From Isoetes engelmannii (Eukaryota > Streptophyta > Lycopodiopsida > Isoetales > Isoetaceae): DNA of 38,438 nt. This document shows, one piece after another, positions 11,236-21,023 of this stretch (position 1 is its first letter; each line of letters opens with the position of its first letter). Below the pieces are notes generated by a model. It ran no database searches, had not been told where the DNA came from, and saw only the letters and a program-made list of their open reading frames with translations. A program made the position numbers and the translations under genes. The DNA is taken from positions 1 through 38,438 of the forward strand of contig JAANSK020166664.1 of the NCBI GenBank assembly GCA_011763485.2. The letters are read 5' to 3'.

Positions 11236-11590
11236 CTCAATACAATATGATAACAATCAACACAACGAGCTACTCAAACACGAGTCATTCACATTAATAT
11301 TATTTGTGAATGAGTACAAGCCCATGTAGAAAATGCATAAAATTTATGCAAACCACGAGACTTATTAACATTTCAATATAGTATTGAATGCTAATTCTAA
11401 GTCTCTGTTCAAGAGTGGGATTCTGTCCAACTATGTGACTCCGCAGGCATGCAGTTGCACTGCAATTGTACATTCTGCAACGTGTCTATAAACTTTGTTA
11501 GATCAAGCGGGTGGACCTATGGGTTATTTTTTGGAAGGTCATTCCCATACAAAGGAAAATGTTACTTAGATTGCGTCGTGCATCTACATC
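11236..11590. other. no gene seen
   Basis: AT-rich spacer between the unassigned relic and the kinase-like block. Short frames only. Confidence 0.3.
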
Positions 11591-12362
11591 CTCGATCTTG
11601 CCCTGCTTGCCATCCTAATGCCCATTTTTCAAGGTAATATAAAAACAAGCGGCTCCATAGGCATGAAAGTTGGTGAACGAGTTGGTAAAACCCCTTTCAT
11701 TCCCAACATAATACAGGTCAGGATGACACCAGGGGGGTTCTCAGTCTCTGTTCCTCAATCTCATTTTCTTGCCGCGCCATCGGGAGCCTCTTGTATGCTG
11801 ACTTGAACACTTATGACGGACTCGCCAACATACGGCATTCGCCCCAATCACATATGCCAATGTAGACCTTAGTCTCGGTCTCGTCGACGTGGAGCAGTAT
11901 ATTTCTGGGATGGATGTTTATATGCACAATCCCCTCGCTGTTCAGCTTGATCAAGCCACTTAAAAAACTTGTCGCCAAGTTACCTATATTTTTGCAATCA
12001 ACAACTCTATGCGGCGGATCTGCATTAGTCTCTGTACATCAATTTCAGGGGCAGCGATCACCTGCCTCATCTTCCTCCATGCATGGTTAGCAAATTCATT
12101 CTCTCCATGCCTTTTGAATAAGTTTGCCACTGACCCATAGTTCCAATAAGGCTGAATTAGGCCTTGGCATCGCTTCCCTCCATCGCTCCCGATCGCCATG
12201 CCAATGCAACGTATAAGAGCCCCATGCCTGACTTGCATGCTGAGCTCCCGCATGTTCTTGTCCGCTTGTTTGGCAAGGCCATCTGCTTGCAAGTTGCTAT
12301 CATCTAAGCGCATGCCCTTAACAAACGTAGGCTTGGTCCCTGAGAAAATTGGGCCTTAGAAT
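11590..12362 (-). pseudogene. atypical protein-kinase-like gene relic
   Basis: Minus-strand blocks follow kinase order. An N-lobe-like part reads GPIFSGTKPTFVKGMRLDD (near 12300-12360). The hinge/helix part is GLIQPYWNYGSVANLFKRHG (within 11984-12313), followed by HAWRKMRQVI. A catalytic-loop equivalent IVHINIHPRNILLHVD lies near 11885-11930, and a metal-loop equivalent YIGICDWGE near 11835-11870. An APE-like HPDLYYVGNERG lies near 11690-11730. So the HRD position reads HIN and the DFG position reads DWG. The frame shifts once just after LLIAKI (about 11984), and later parts are also broken. Fold assignment is inference from motif order; closely similar intact genes may exist in non-flowering plants. 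Confidence 0.55.
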
Positions 12363-12537
12363 TTGACATTTGTAGACTTTTCCATACGCACCACCTCAGA
12401 CATGTGTCTTGTTCACTAGGTTGGCATTATGGACCCAGGCAAGCCATTGGGTCTTGGCATCCGCCAACTTTCGTTGTTCCTACTCCCTCTAGTTCTCCCC
12501 CGGACGTCGTGCCCTCATCTGAAAGGCCAGTTCTCAC

Positions 12538-12906
12538 TTAATAACCGGGGGGGGGGGGGGGGGGGGGGTTCTTCCTCCTGGCCTTTTTCATATTCCACAG
12601 CTCGGTCCAAATTTCTGCAGTGTCCTTCAACTGCTCCCTGCTAACGGTGCTTCTTACACTAGCCAGTTCTGCTTCTATGTTCCCCATGACCCATTGGATG
12701 TTACCAACCACCCATTCATGTACGTTGTCCTCCGACATGTTGGGTTTCTCCAGCTTCATGGTGTGCATGGGCGGCCCCTTGGCCGAGTCTGCAACATCCC
12801 CCAAAAAAAATCTCCATAGGTCCTCGCTACTCAAGTGCTCCTCCATCTCAACCCTTGACAACCGCAAGACTCGAGGGCATAGCCAGCTTATCAAGTCCAT
12901 CTTCAC
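12538..12906 (-). pseudogene. helical charged ORF ending in polyproline, unrecognised
   Basis: A 122-aa minus-strand frame (SSEDLWRFFLGDVADSAKG, NVHEWVVGNIQWVMGNIEAE, AEIWTELWNMKKARRKN) ends in a proline run encoded by the C/G homopolymer at 12547-12568. It sits upstream of the kinase-like block on the same strand and could be its N-terminal part. Slippage at the homopolymer would change the frame. No family recognised. Confidence 0.35.
12547..12568. repeat. 22-base G homopolymer
   Basis: An uninterrupted run of 22 G on the plus strand (C on minus). It is strongly slippage-prone and G-quadruplex-capable, and its exact length in the assembly may be unreliable. Confidence 0.9.
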
Positions 12907-13149
12907 ATTCCCTAATTTTGCATTAGACCTTCTCCTCTTCTTGGGCCTCTGCTGGCTGGACTCCGGGTCCTATGACGGTACAGATGCACTTGAGGGATTC
13001 AGTACTGGTACCAGTGCACTTGCTTGGGCCTAACCTTTCGGGTTGTGAGCTACCACTGGGAGTGCTACGCCATCATTGGCTTGGGGTTGGCTACCAGATG
13101 CCTCGGTTTCTGGATTCATGATTAAGGGCTACTTGTTATTCTCGAACTA

Positions 13150-13970
13150 TATAGTATACTATATTGAAGTACAATGCCTTTAGTATCTACATGTAATACA
13201 TCAAGAAATGCAAGTTTAGAACGATCCGCATAATAGTGAAATGACTAAATGAATATTAATATACGAAGCAAAGTAGCTCTATACGTTGACTCTATAATCA
13301 TAAATTACCCTAGGTGGACCAACTACATTAAAAATTCAATATTGTAAATGAACAAACAACATGTTGACGAAGTGCAACTGCTCCTATGTTTGTAAATACG
13401 GATCCATTATTACGGTTTATTGTTAAGGTTCATTAGTTGATATTTTCATTTCGGTCCTTCTAGTTTATTACAGGGTTTCTTGGTTGCTATGGTCTAAATG
13501 GTTTAAGGGATGGCTTGATCTGACCAGGTCCAGTATTTTAAACATATTACTACTATTACGACATGGAGTCCATGGACACTATAATGCTTACGTAATGTTC
13601 AAGTGCTTGCCGGCATATGCTCCAACCCCCGGTTCAATACTGGACATTCATCAACAGTACTAATGGGAGTGAGGGCATACGAGGGCAAGCGCTCTCGGAG
13701 CGTCATTGAGACGACATCCACGCCGCATAGAACACTACCGGAGCAGCTCACGGTAATGCTAGGTAGTGTAGACCTCAGTCTCGACAACACGACCCTGATC
13801 TAGGAACGCACATGGTCATCAACTCAAGCTCTTTGATGCACCAGAATAAATCACGGTACGGCCAAGCCAGGTTGGCCCATGGGGTTCACTGGACCCTACC
13901 AGCTAGGACGCTAAGACTTAACCACTAGCAAACAGAGAAAACTGACAAAATTAGGAAGGCACTCATCATT
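13150..13970. other. no gene recognised
   Basis: AT-rich sequence to about 13560, then a moderately GC-rich segment with overlapping open frames on both strands (about 13599-13803). Neither frame resembles a known family. Confidence 0.35.
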
Positions 13971-14280
13971 TTGGATGCGCACAGGTGAAGGGTCGCGGCC
14001 GCATCTGTTATATAAACATTGGCGAGGCCGCAAAAGCAAAAAACACGGCCGCAATAAAGACGGTGCGGCCACATAAGTCATTTTCACGGCCGCAGAATCT
14101 GAATATTGCGTTCGCAATACCACATATGCAGCCCATAATGTCACGTTGCGGCCACCACATGTTGTCCAGGCGCCGCCGCTAATAATGCAAACACGACCGA
14201 TTGGTGATTGTGGCGTTTGCGGATGTTGTACTTGCGGCCGCAATGCTTTGCGGACGCAAGTCGCAATAGACGCATCCATT
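13971..14280. mobile_element. GCGGCCGC-rich block, possible small element
   Basis: About seven copies of CGGCCGCA or close variants (for example near 13996, 14026, 14046, 14066, 14091, 14151, 14235) are spread irregularly through 310 bp of otherwise AT-rich DNA. The edges carry inverted TGGATGCG / CGCATCCA (13977 and 14271). No protein is recognised. It may be a MITE-like element with a transposase-binding subterminal array; that is inference. Confidence 0.45.
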
Positions 14281-14990
14281 CGGATTTATAAGCTTCTGCG
14301 TCCTTTTGACAATGCAGCTGCGCTAGAATTTTTTTCTAGTCAATGTATTAAACTGCCAAAAATATGTTTTTATACCTTCAAAATATGTTTTTTTGAAAAA
14401 ATACGTACAAAAGTTTTGGCAAAAAAGTCTGGAACCTATCCTTGCTGCAAGGGGATGCCCAAGATTTCTCCATCAATTTTTAATTGTACCTGGTGCTTGA
14501 AATCGAGACGCATCTTTTCGAACTATTAATGAAGCATTTAGGCCACATTTTACTCTGCTCTATCTATTCAAAATGATTAGATTCATTCCGGCAACCTAGA
14601 CAAAGTTGAGCAGAGAAAAAAACGCGACTTAGACAGGGCCGGATTTGTGGCCATAGATCAAACTTGACCCTGCAATACAAGTTATGCCGAAGTAGGGCAG
14701 AGATGGTTGGAACATACTCAAAACGACAGAGAGATCCAAATATTCTCTAGAAAAGAATATATGAGAGGTTATTGCAGTAATCATTGGAATATTATATATT
14801 AGAAGGAATATTTGAGAGGTCCCATGATATGATATGTGATCCAACGATGGATGCAGTCAAATCTTTAGAACCTGCAAAGACCAGGGTTTTAGATTCCTTG
14901 GGGTCCATGTGGCAATAAATATCTCTTCAAAATAAAAAGGGGTAAGAAATTTTGTTTGATGGTTTTATGTACGCCAGATTGGGTTGGGCT
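14281..14990. other. no gene seen
   Basis: AT-rich DNA with short unconvincing frames only. Confidence 0.4.
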
Positions 14991-14994
14991 CCGT

Positions 14995-15125
14995 GGAAAC
15001 CCTTCCTATTTTCCGGGAAACCTTTCTGGCTTTCACTAAAACCCAGAAGGGTTTCCAAGAAACCTTTCCTATTTTTCGTGGAAACCCTTCAAAATTTCCT
15101 GCCTTGGAAAATAGGAAGGGTTTCC
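14995..15125. repeat. foldback repeat with perfect 20-bp arms
   Basis: GGAAACCCTTCCTATTTTCC at 14995-15014 is the exact reverse complement of 15106-15125. Partial copies of the same motif, in both orientations, fill the interior (near 15043-15090). The unit therefore looks built from repeated inverted duplication of one short motif. Confidence 0.8.
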
Positions 15126-15141
15126 ATTAACATTGTATTTA

Positions 15142-15596
15142 TTTGAAATAGGAAAAATTCCAACTACCCCTCAAATTTGCAAATATTCCAAAATTACCCT
15201 CCAAATGGAGGGTATTTTCGTAAACATGGTAATTAAAATTTTATGGGATCTCAAATTAAAAGGTTTCCTTCACAAACATTATAGGTTAGGATAAGGTATG
15301 TCCAAAAAGATCAAATTCGTCTAAATCGGAGTTGAAATGCACAAGTTATGCTCATTTGAGTTATTTTTTATAACACTTATTTAAACAATTGTAACTTGAA
15401 GATTCCAACTCCATTTTAGATGATTCTATTGCTATGGATAGGTCTCCCTCTCATCTACAAGTTTCATGAAGGCGACTTTTATAATTGATCGATCACAAAA
15501 ATGTTATTGCCATTTGAGTCAAATACCTTGTTTTTAGGTTTATTTTTTGAAATATTTGCAAACTTGAGGGGTATATTTGGAATTTTCCCTTTGAAA
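15142..15596. mobile_element. about 455-bp element with roughly 40-bp inverted repeats
   Basis: The left end (15142-15189, containing ACCCCTCAAATTTGCAAATA) and right end (about 15550-15596) are imperfect inverted repeats. The interior has no reading frame. This fits a non-autonomous DNA transposon or MITE. It lies about 0.5 kb upstream of the C2-domain gene. Confidence 0.7.
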
Positions 15597-15768
15597 TATT
15601 CACAGACCTGACTTTTAGGGTAAAGCTTATTTATATACAACGCCTTCCATTAAAGCGCACGTCTATTGCACGCAAGTCGTAGAAGCGCCAAGTTCACTGC
15701 CGAGCTGGGCATCGAGCCCCTTACATGCCAACAACAAATAACTGTTCAAAGTAAAAGGGTGTGAGATT

Positions 15769-15796
15769 TTATATTTATTTATTTATTTATTTATTC
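15769..15796. repeat. (ATTT)n microsatellite
   Basis: About six to seven tandem TTTA units followed by a T-rich tract. Confidence 0.85.
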
Positions 15797-15911
15797 TATT
15801 TTTTTTACGCGCCTAAAGTTGCACATTTATAGAAAAGTAATAGGAACGAAGGAGGCAGTTACTCTGTAGAATAAGTTGTTGGGTCTACACGTTGGACGGC
15901 TGAGATGCCTC

Positions 15912-15919
15912 CTATTTAT
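15912..15919 (+). promoter_or_regulatory. possible TATA box of the C2-domain gene
   Basis: CTATTTAT lies about 155 bases before the ATG in a moderately pyrimidine-rich region. It is only a sequence resemblance; the transcription start is unknown. A possible 5'-UTR intron acceptor (TTTGCTCAG) lies near 16035-16043. Confidence 0.3.
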
Positions 15920-16072
15920 GGCTTCGTCTGCCACATCACCATCACTTACTTCCATATCCACTTCCTCGAAGTTCCACATAGCATACGCGCATTCCTGCTT
16001 TTTGTCCGAAATTTCTGATTACATGTTATATATGTTTGCTCAGTTGCAGTGAAAACCTTTAGTGATCCGGCA

Positions 16073-18856
16073 ATGGACGCCTTTGCCCATCAAGGAGAAC
16101 TAGAGATCACAGTGATTTCGGCTACCATTTTCAGCTCTGATGGTTAGATCCTTTCTCAGCTTCTTGTGTAATTGTTGTCTTCCTTTTTTTCTTTGCTGTG
16201 AGGTCCTAGGCATGAATCCCTCTAGATCGGTCATCGGCCATGTAGCTTAGGCACAATGATCCATCATCAGATTAAAATACCCAATCTCTGGTTTTCGCGC
16301 TTTGCACCAATATTGTCTGGCAGTTTATTAGTAGATGATCTTTAATAATTCTGCGGAGGTGCTTTGGAGAAGATATTCTTGATCATTAATCTGCAGATTC
16401 TATTCTTTAGAGTCCCATATATGCACGAAAATGTGTGCGTGTAATGTTCTTTAGGTCGTGGCAAAAAGCGAACAGATTAAGGGAATTTTATTATACTAGG
16501 AAGTATGAACCAAGCTATTCTTGGCTGCGGGTTTTGAGAGAGTTTTCCTGTGCTAGTACTAATACAAATTGCCAGTAATATTTGGTTAAATATTGGAGTC
16601 AGTAGATATATATGCATCCACAGTGGAATTGTGTCTTGCTTTGTGGTGCTTAAAAGACTATGTTAAGTTGAAATTTCCTTGTCCTCGCGTGTATAATTTG
16701 TTGATTGCTAGCAATTAATTCTTTCTGTATAATGTCATGCATATCCTTTTGTATAACGATGGGAACTTATCTGGATGCATTGATGTCTCTGTCTTGTCTA
16801 ACTGCCAGCTTGGCATGACCAGAAACAGCTGATACTTATGCAACGGTCAGATGTGGCAAGCAGCAATTTACTACATACAGCACCAAAGGTAGCACCTGTT
16901 TTAGTTTTACATTTATAAGAAAAGAGATTATTTTTTTTGTAGATCAGCAGTCTGTCCTACAATCAAGCTTATTTACCTTTTAGTCAAACCTATTTACCTC
17001 TTAACTTCTATTACAGGCCAGGGAACGTTGCCAACATGGAACCAGTCCTTCAAATTAAAGCCTGAAGGGTCGCCAATTCTACTTGAAATATTTGCAGTGA
17101 GGCCTGAGCTTGATGTTCTTGTTGGGCTAGCCACGTAAGAAACTATATCTGCTTTCTATTTGCAGTTTTGGATATCTAAAAATTTTTATCTACCTTTTTT
17201 TTGTCCTTGAATGAAGCCATTCAATTATGCTATAAAACTTTGAGAAAGTTGTAGCTGACAACTGCTTAATGAATCAGGATACAACTTTCAGAGTTGTCAT
17301 CAGTAAAAGAAGACACGTCTCTTTTCCCCTTGACTAAACCTGGAGGGAATGTAGATGCTGGTCAAGTAAAGGTATCAATTAAACGACTATCAAAGGTATG
17401 TTTAAATAATTTTCTGTTGTCTAATATTTTGTTCTTACATATACTTATATTGAGAGTCACTTGCCTGCAGGTTATAGAAACTTCTAAAGAGGCCGAAGGA
17501 AAATGCCGCAATGACTATGCTTCACAACAACCTGATTTCGACTTCCAACCAAGTGCTCCTACATATCCTGATCCGTATGCATATGGGGGTCCTCCTGCAC
17601 ACCATGAACCATCAAGGAGCAGTACAAATGAAGCTGCAGCTGCATTTGCTAGTTTAGATATTGGTAAAGATACCAAGAGAGACGGAATATATCCATCTTC
17701 AGAACCCAAAATGTACCCACCAAGTGATGCGAGCAAGCTTCCCAGACAAGAAGAATTCAGCAGCTATGTATATAATTCAACACCAGGAAATCCCCAACCA
17801 GAGTTGCATTATCCACCTAGTTCTGCTCATTATCCACCACAAGGCACACCTTATCCACAGGTTGAAGGAAAATCACACTTGGAAGGAAGCCCTTCACCAT
17901 ATCCACATGTTTCTGGGTCTTACCCACCACCTGAGTCTGCTACTTCTGGAAAATCTCCAGCCTATCCTCCAGCAGCCTATCCCCCAGCAAATCCAGCACC
18001 AGAATCCGGAAAATCTCCAGTCTCTACTTATCCTCCAGCAGGCTATCCACCACCAGAATCTGGAAAATCTCCAGCCTCTACTTATCCTCCAGCAGGATAT
18101 CCACCAGCAGGCTATCCACCTTCTGCTGCACCTCCCTCAGGATATCCACCAGCAGGCTATACACCGTCTGCTGCACCTCCCTCGTATCCACCATATGATC
18201 ATGGCAAACAAGGTGCTGAAAAATCAGATACTTACCCCTATGGTGCACCAGCATATGTTGATGGAGAAAAAGGTAAAAACAAGCAATCTGTAGATGGAAA
18301 AGACAAAGTAGAGGGAAACAAAGATAAAGGTCTAGAAGGTCAAGACAAGGGGCACCATCACTCCCCTTATGGTTATGCTCCAGGTTATGGCTATCCACCT
18401 GGGCCTGCTGGGTATCCAGCTCCTGGATATATGCCATCACCAGCTTATGGGTCAGTCCCACCACAGGGTTACCCTCAAATGCCTGGCTATCCACCAGCAG
18501 CTCCTCCTTATGGTGGATATCCTCCACATGGAGGTCATGGCTATCCACCTCCTGCACAACATGGATATCCCGGAGCTCATGGGCATACTGGTATGTCTTT
18601 GAATTATTCTTGATAGTATTATAGATGAGCATAAAAGGATTAATTTTTTGATGTTGCAGGTCATGGTGTTGGTGGTATTGTTGGAAGTCTTTTATCTGGT
18701 GCTGTTGGACACCATGGGGGACATGGACACTATGGGCAGGGACATGGGTATGGTGGACATGGTGGCTATGGGCATTATAAACATGGTCATGGCCACAAAA
18801 TGAAGCATTATAAGCATAAGGGCCACAAGTTCGGGAAGTTTGGCAAATGGAAGTGA
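16073..18856 (+). CDS. C2-domain protein with YPP/GYPP repeats and glycine/histidine-rich tail
   Basis: Six exons: 16073-16142, 16829-16888, 17017-17134, 17278-17395, 17471-18590 and 18660-18856. All introns are GT-AG, the total is 1,683 nt, and the product is 560 aa. Residues about 9-119 form a C2 domain (GELEITVISA, DTYATVRCGKQQFTTYSTKG, LPTWNQSFKLKPEG, RPELDVLVGLATIQL) like plant SRC2-type proteins. Residues about 235-365 hold repeated YPPAGYPP and ESGKSP units. A lysine/aspartate-rich linker (about 387-415) precedes a second GYPP tract. The C-terminus (497-560) is Gly/His/Lys-rich and ends KFGKFGKWK, the tail typical of plant glycine/proline-rich (GPRP, 'A3-like') proteins. C2 domains usually bind membranes, often with calcium; the repeat tail suggests an extended surface or wall-associated region. 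Molecular function is not established from sequence. No breaks. The start is the only Met giving a complete first C2 strand. Confidence 0.9.
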
Positions 18857-19075
18857 GATTCGTGAGGCTGTGAACAATCTCTTGTAATAATCTGCTCAGG
18901 TATATACATATATTATAGTTTAAGTTTTTGGTTGGATTTGACAATCCTATGGAAACACAAAGGACCTGTATTTGTGTCCAACTGCACACACAGTTTGAAA
19001 GATTGAACATAGTATTGCTTATCTATCTTATTGTACAACGACCTCTATTAATGGTTTTATCTGTCTCATGGTATT

Positions 19076-19081
19076 AATAAA
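19076..19081 (+). promoter_or_regulatory. AATAAA poly(A) signal for the C2-domain gene
   Basis: An exact AATAAA 220 bases after the stop codon, with T-rich sequence following. Plant polyadenylation signals are loose, so other sites are possible. Confidence 0.45.
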
Positions 19082-19461
19082 GCCTCTTCTTTTAGTTTTG
19101 GGCTCCTATTGTGATCCAGACTTGTTTGACTACATGTAGGTGTTTTAATATGTATAAATAAACTCCTTGGCATGCACCTCCTTATTCAAATGTGCACCCT
19201 TAGGTACATAACATACGAAATCCTTGAAATACATTATCCTTCGAGTTTGTAGACAGCTAAAAGATACAATGCTTTTCTAATCTAATGTGACAAGATGAGA
19301 GAATGATGTGAACCGCTTCTATATTGACTATGTAAATGAGTATTGTGCACGTATTGTGTTGAACCTATTGTGTTGAATCTATGCTCCTTAAAAGAAAAAC
19401 AAATGGATGAAAATTAGTGGCGAACGTTATGAATTTGAAACAAGTTGCTCCATCTTTAACC

Positions 19462-19491
19462 GGCAGGATTTGTTGATCCGTCGATCCTGCG
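19462..19491. repeat. small hairpin
   Basis: GGCAGGAT and ATCCTGC arms flank a short loop. It is the first of several hairpins in the gap between the two convergent genes. Confidence 0.5.
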
Positions 19492-19576
19492 TTTGTTCCA
19501 GCCCTATGATAGAGCATAACTTGCTGATACAGGAGACCAAGATCACTGCGCGCCAAGTTTCAAGGACGAACTTGAT

Positions 19577-19680
19577 GATAATCTTGTTGTGGGCATCCGA
19601 ACCTGCTGATAACCATCATGTGGGCGTCCGAAGCTGCTGATAATCGTGCAGTGGGCATTCGAAGCTACCGATAATCATGC
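19577..19680. repeat. 31-bp tandem repeat, about 3.4 copies
   Basis: Units 19577-19607, 19608-19638 and 19639-19669, plus a partial copy, share GATAATC..GTGGGCATCCGAA and differ at a few positions each. Confidence 0.85.
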
Positions 19681-19712
19681 TACTTCAACTATTTGTTCAT
19701 GGCCTACCGGTT

Positions 19713-19820
19713 AAAGGGGTCAATCCCCCTTGCTCGCTGTTATGGCAAGTAAACAGGCTCGCCCTCCGGGCTCACCTGTTTATTTGCCATAACATGCTCT
19801 CAAGGGGGATTAACCCCTTC
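19713..19820. repeat. foldback element with two-part stem
   Basis: The outer arms (19713-19732 and 19801-19820) and inner arms (19739-19757 and 19775-19793, GTTATGGCAAGTAAACAGG against its complement) pair almost perfectly around a GC-rich loop. No coding capacity. MITE-like or solo foldback. Confidence 0.8.
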
Positions 19821-20007
19821 ATAACAAGTGTGATTTTTAATAATCTTAATGTACAAGGAGCAAATAAGCTCCACAGTGGGACAAGTAAATAATAAATTAT
19901 GTTCGATTGCTCAAGGAAGGAAGAAAAGTGACTCAAATATGAACAAAATGGACGCTAGCTTGTTCTATTTGATATATGATTGTCTAATTGTTCCAAATTT
20001 AGTACTA

Positions 20008-20132
20008 GGTAATTGATGGGCAGTGGGGTTTTATGCCTTGTAGAACCACGAGGTGGCCAACGAGTGGCAGCAGCCACGAGTTGCCACCGAGTGGTTTTAC
20101 AGGGCATACAACCCCCCTCCCCATCAATTACC
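20008..20132. repeat. foldback element with 42-bp arms
   Basis: 20008-20049 and 20091-20132 are near-perfect reverse complements (ends GGTAATTGATGGG / CCCATCAATTACC) around a 41-nt loop that itself contains CCACGAG repeats. Confidence 0.8.
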
Positions 20133-20135
20133 AAG

Positions 20136-20263
20136 CGTAATGCATAGTTGGGGTGCAATTACGTTGAATGGAGTAGCTTAAAACTGACATTTTACATAAA
20201 ATATCATTCAATGTTATAATTTACATGTAATTATGAAGTAATTGCACCCAACCATGCATTACG
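20136..20263. repeat. inverted-repeat element next to the preceding foldback
   Basis: CGTAATGCATAGTTGGGGTG (20136-20155) and onward to 20162 pairs with 20238-20263 (about 26-bp arms). The AT-rich loop has no frame. It begins three bases after the neighbouring foldback. Confidence 0.75.
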
Positions 20264-20499
20264 TTCGGATTATGTAGAACTATGCATTAGTGCAAAAGAT
20301 AAAAGTAGCATAGAAATGGTTGAGTAACTAGACCTATCTTCATTATTTATGGATGGTCAAAGTACCAAGAGACATGCATGTGGTATCTACGTTGATAAGC
20401 AAAATACCAAGAACATTTTGGTAGACGAGCTCTAGCAGCACACCAACAACTTCGGCATTATTTTCTTCCTATATTACTTACTTAACTTGGTGGATGATG

Positions 20500-20660
20500 T
20501 GTGGGATTAAATAGGTTCTAGATTTAGGCTCTATATTATAACATAAGTGTTGATTAACAATGCAAGTTGTTTGTAGTTTATGTATAATTTATGAAGTAAT
20601 TTATTATTATTACAAAAGTTTTTTCCTTAAAATCTTTCGGAGCGAGGGTTATTTAATCCT
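20500..20660. repeat. dispersed repeat, copy 1
   Basis: This shares ATGCAAGTTGTTTGTAGT-type sequence and a TTTAATCCTAATGGTAATG-like end with segments near 25380-25530, and the end part alone with 36140-36245. Low-identity family; type unknown. Confidence 0.5.
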
Positions 20661-21023
20661 AATGGTAATGGATGTATTGTTCTATTGTATGTCAAATGTT
20701 AGAATAAACAATGTCAAGGTCTACGGCTATGTGGTTGGTTTACTTCATTCACCCCAAGTCCCATGACCTCATGTTTAAGTCCTTTCCTCCTAATAGGGAT
20801 GCTAAGAGTTGAAGATTAAATCAATCAACAAGGATAAGGATAAGGGTTTCACTGTCCCATTGTCAAAATTAGTTCTTAGAGTCATGCCCTTCATATACAA
20901 AGGTTTCCAATCGTTTAGCTTCTCCAGCTAATACAGGTTTTGGAGACAACGCTTGGCTCTCTGGATCAAGCTTTTCTTGTGCACAAATATTGGTGGCAAA
21001 AGAATAGTATCTTATCAATTAGT

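Noticed and set aside
13599-13803. Overlapping open frames on both strands as a small gene
   Set aside because: Neither strand shows a domain, splice context or repeat of known coding type; GC-rich composition explains the openness.
15660-15730. A second tRNA-like segment (GCACGCAAGTCG...GAGCCCC)
   Set aside because: No complete cloverleaf or matching A and B boxes could be drawn.
18078-19010. A 310-aa open frame on the minus strand across the C2-gene 3' end
   Set aside because: It is the antisense of the repetitive YPP and Gly/His exons; repeat-biased codons keep the opposite strand open. The sense exons have splice sites and a family match.
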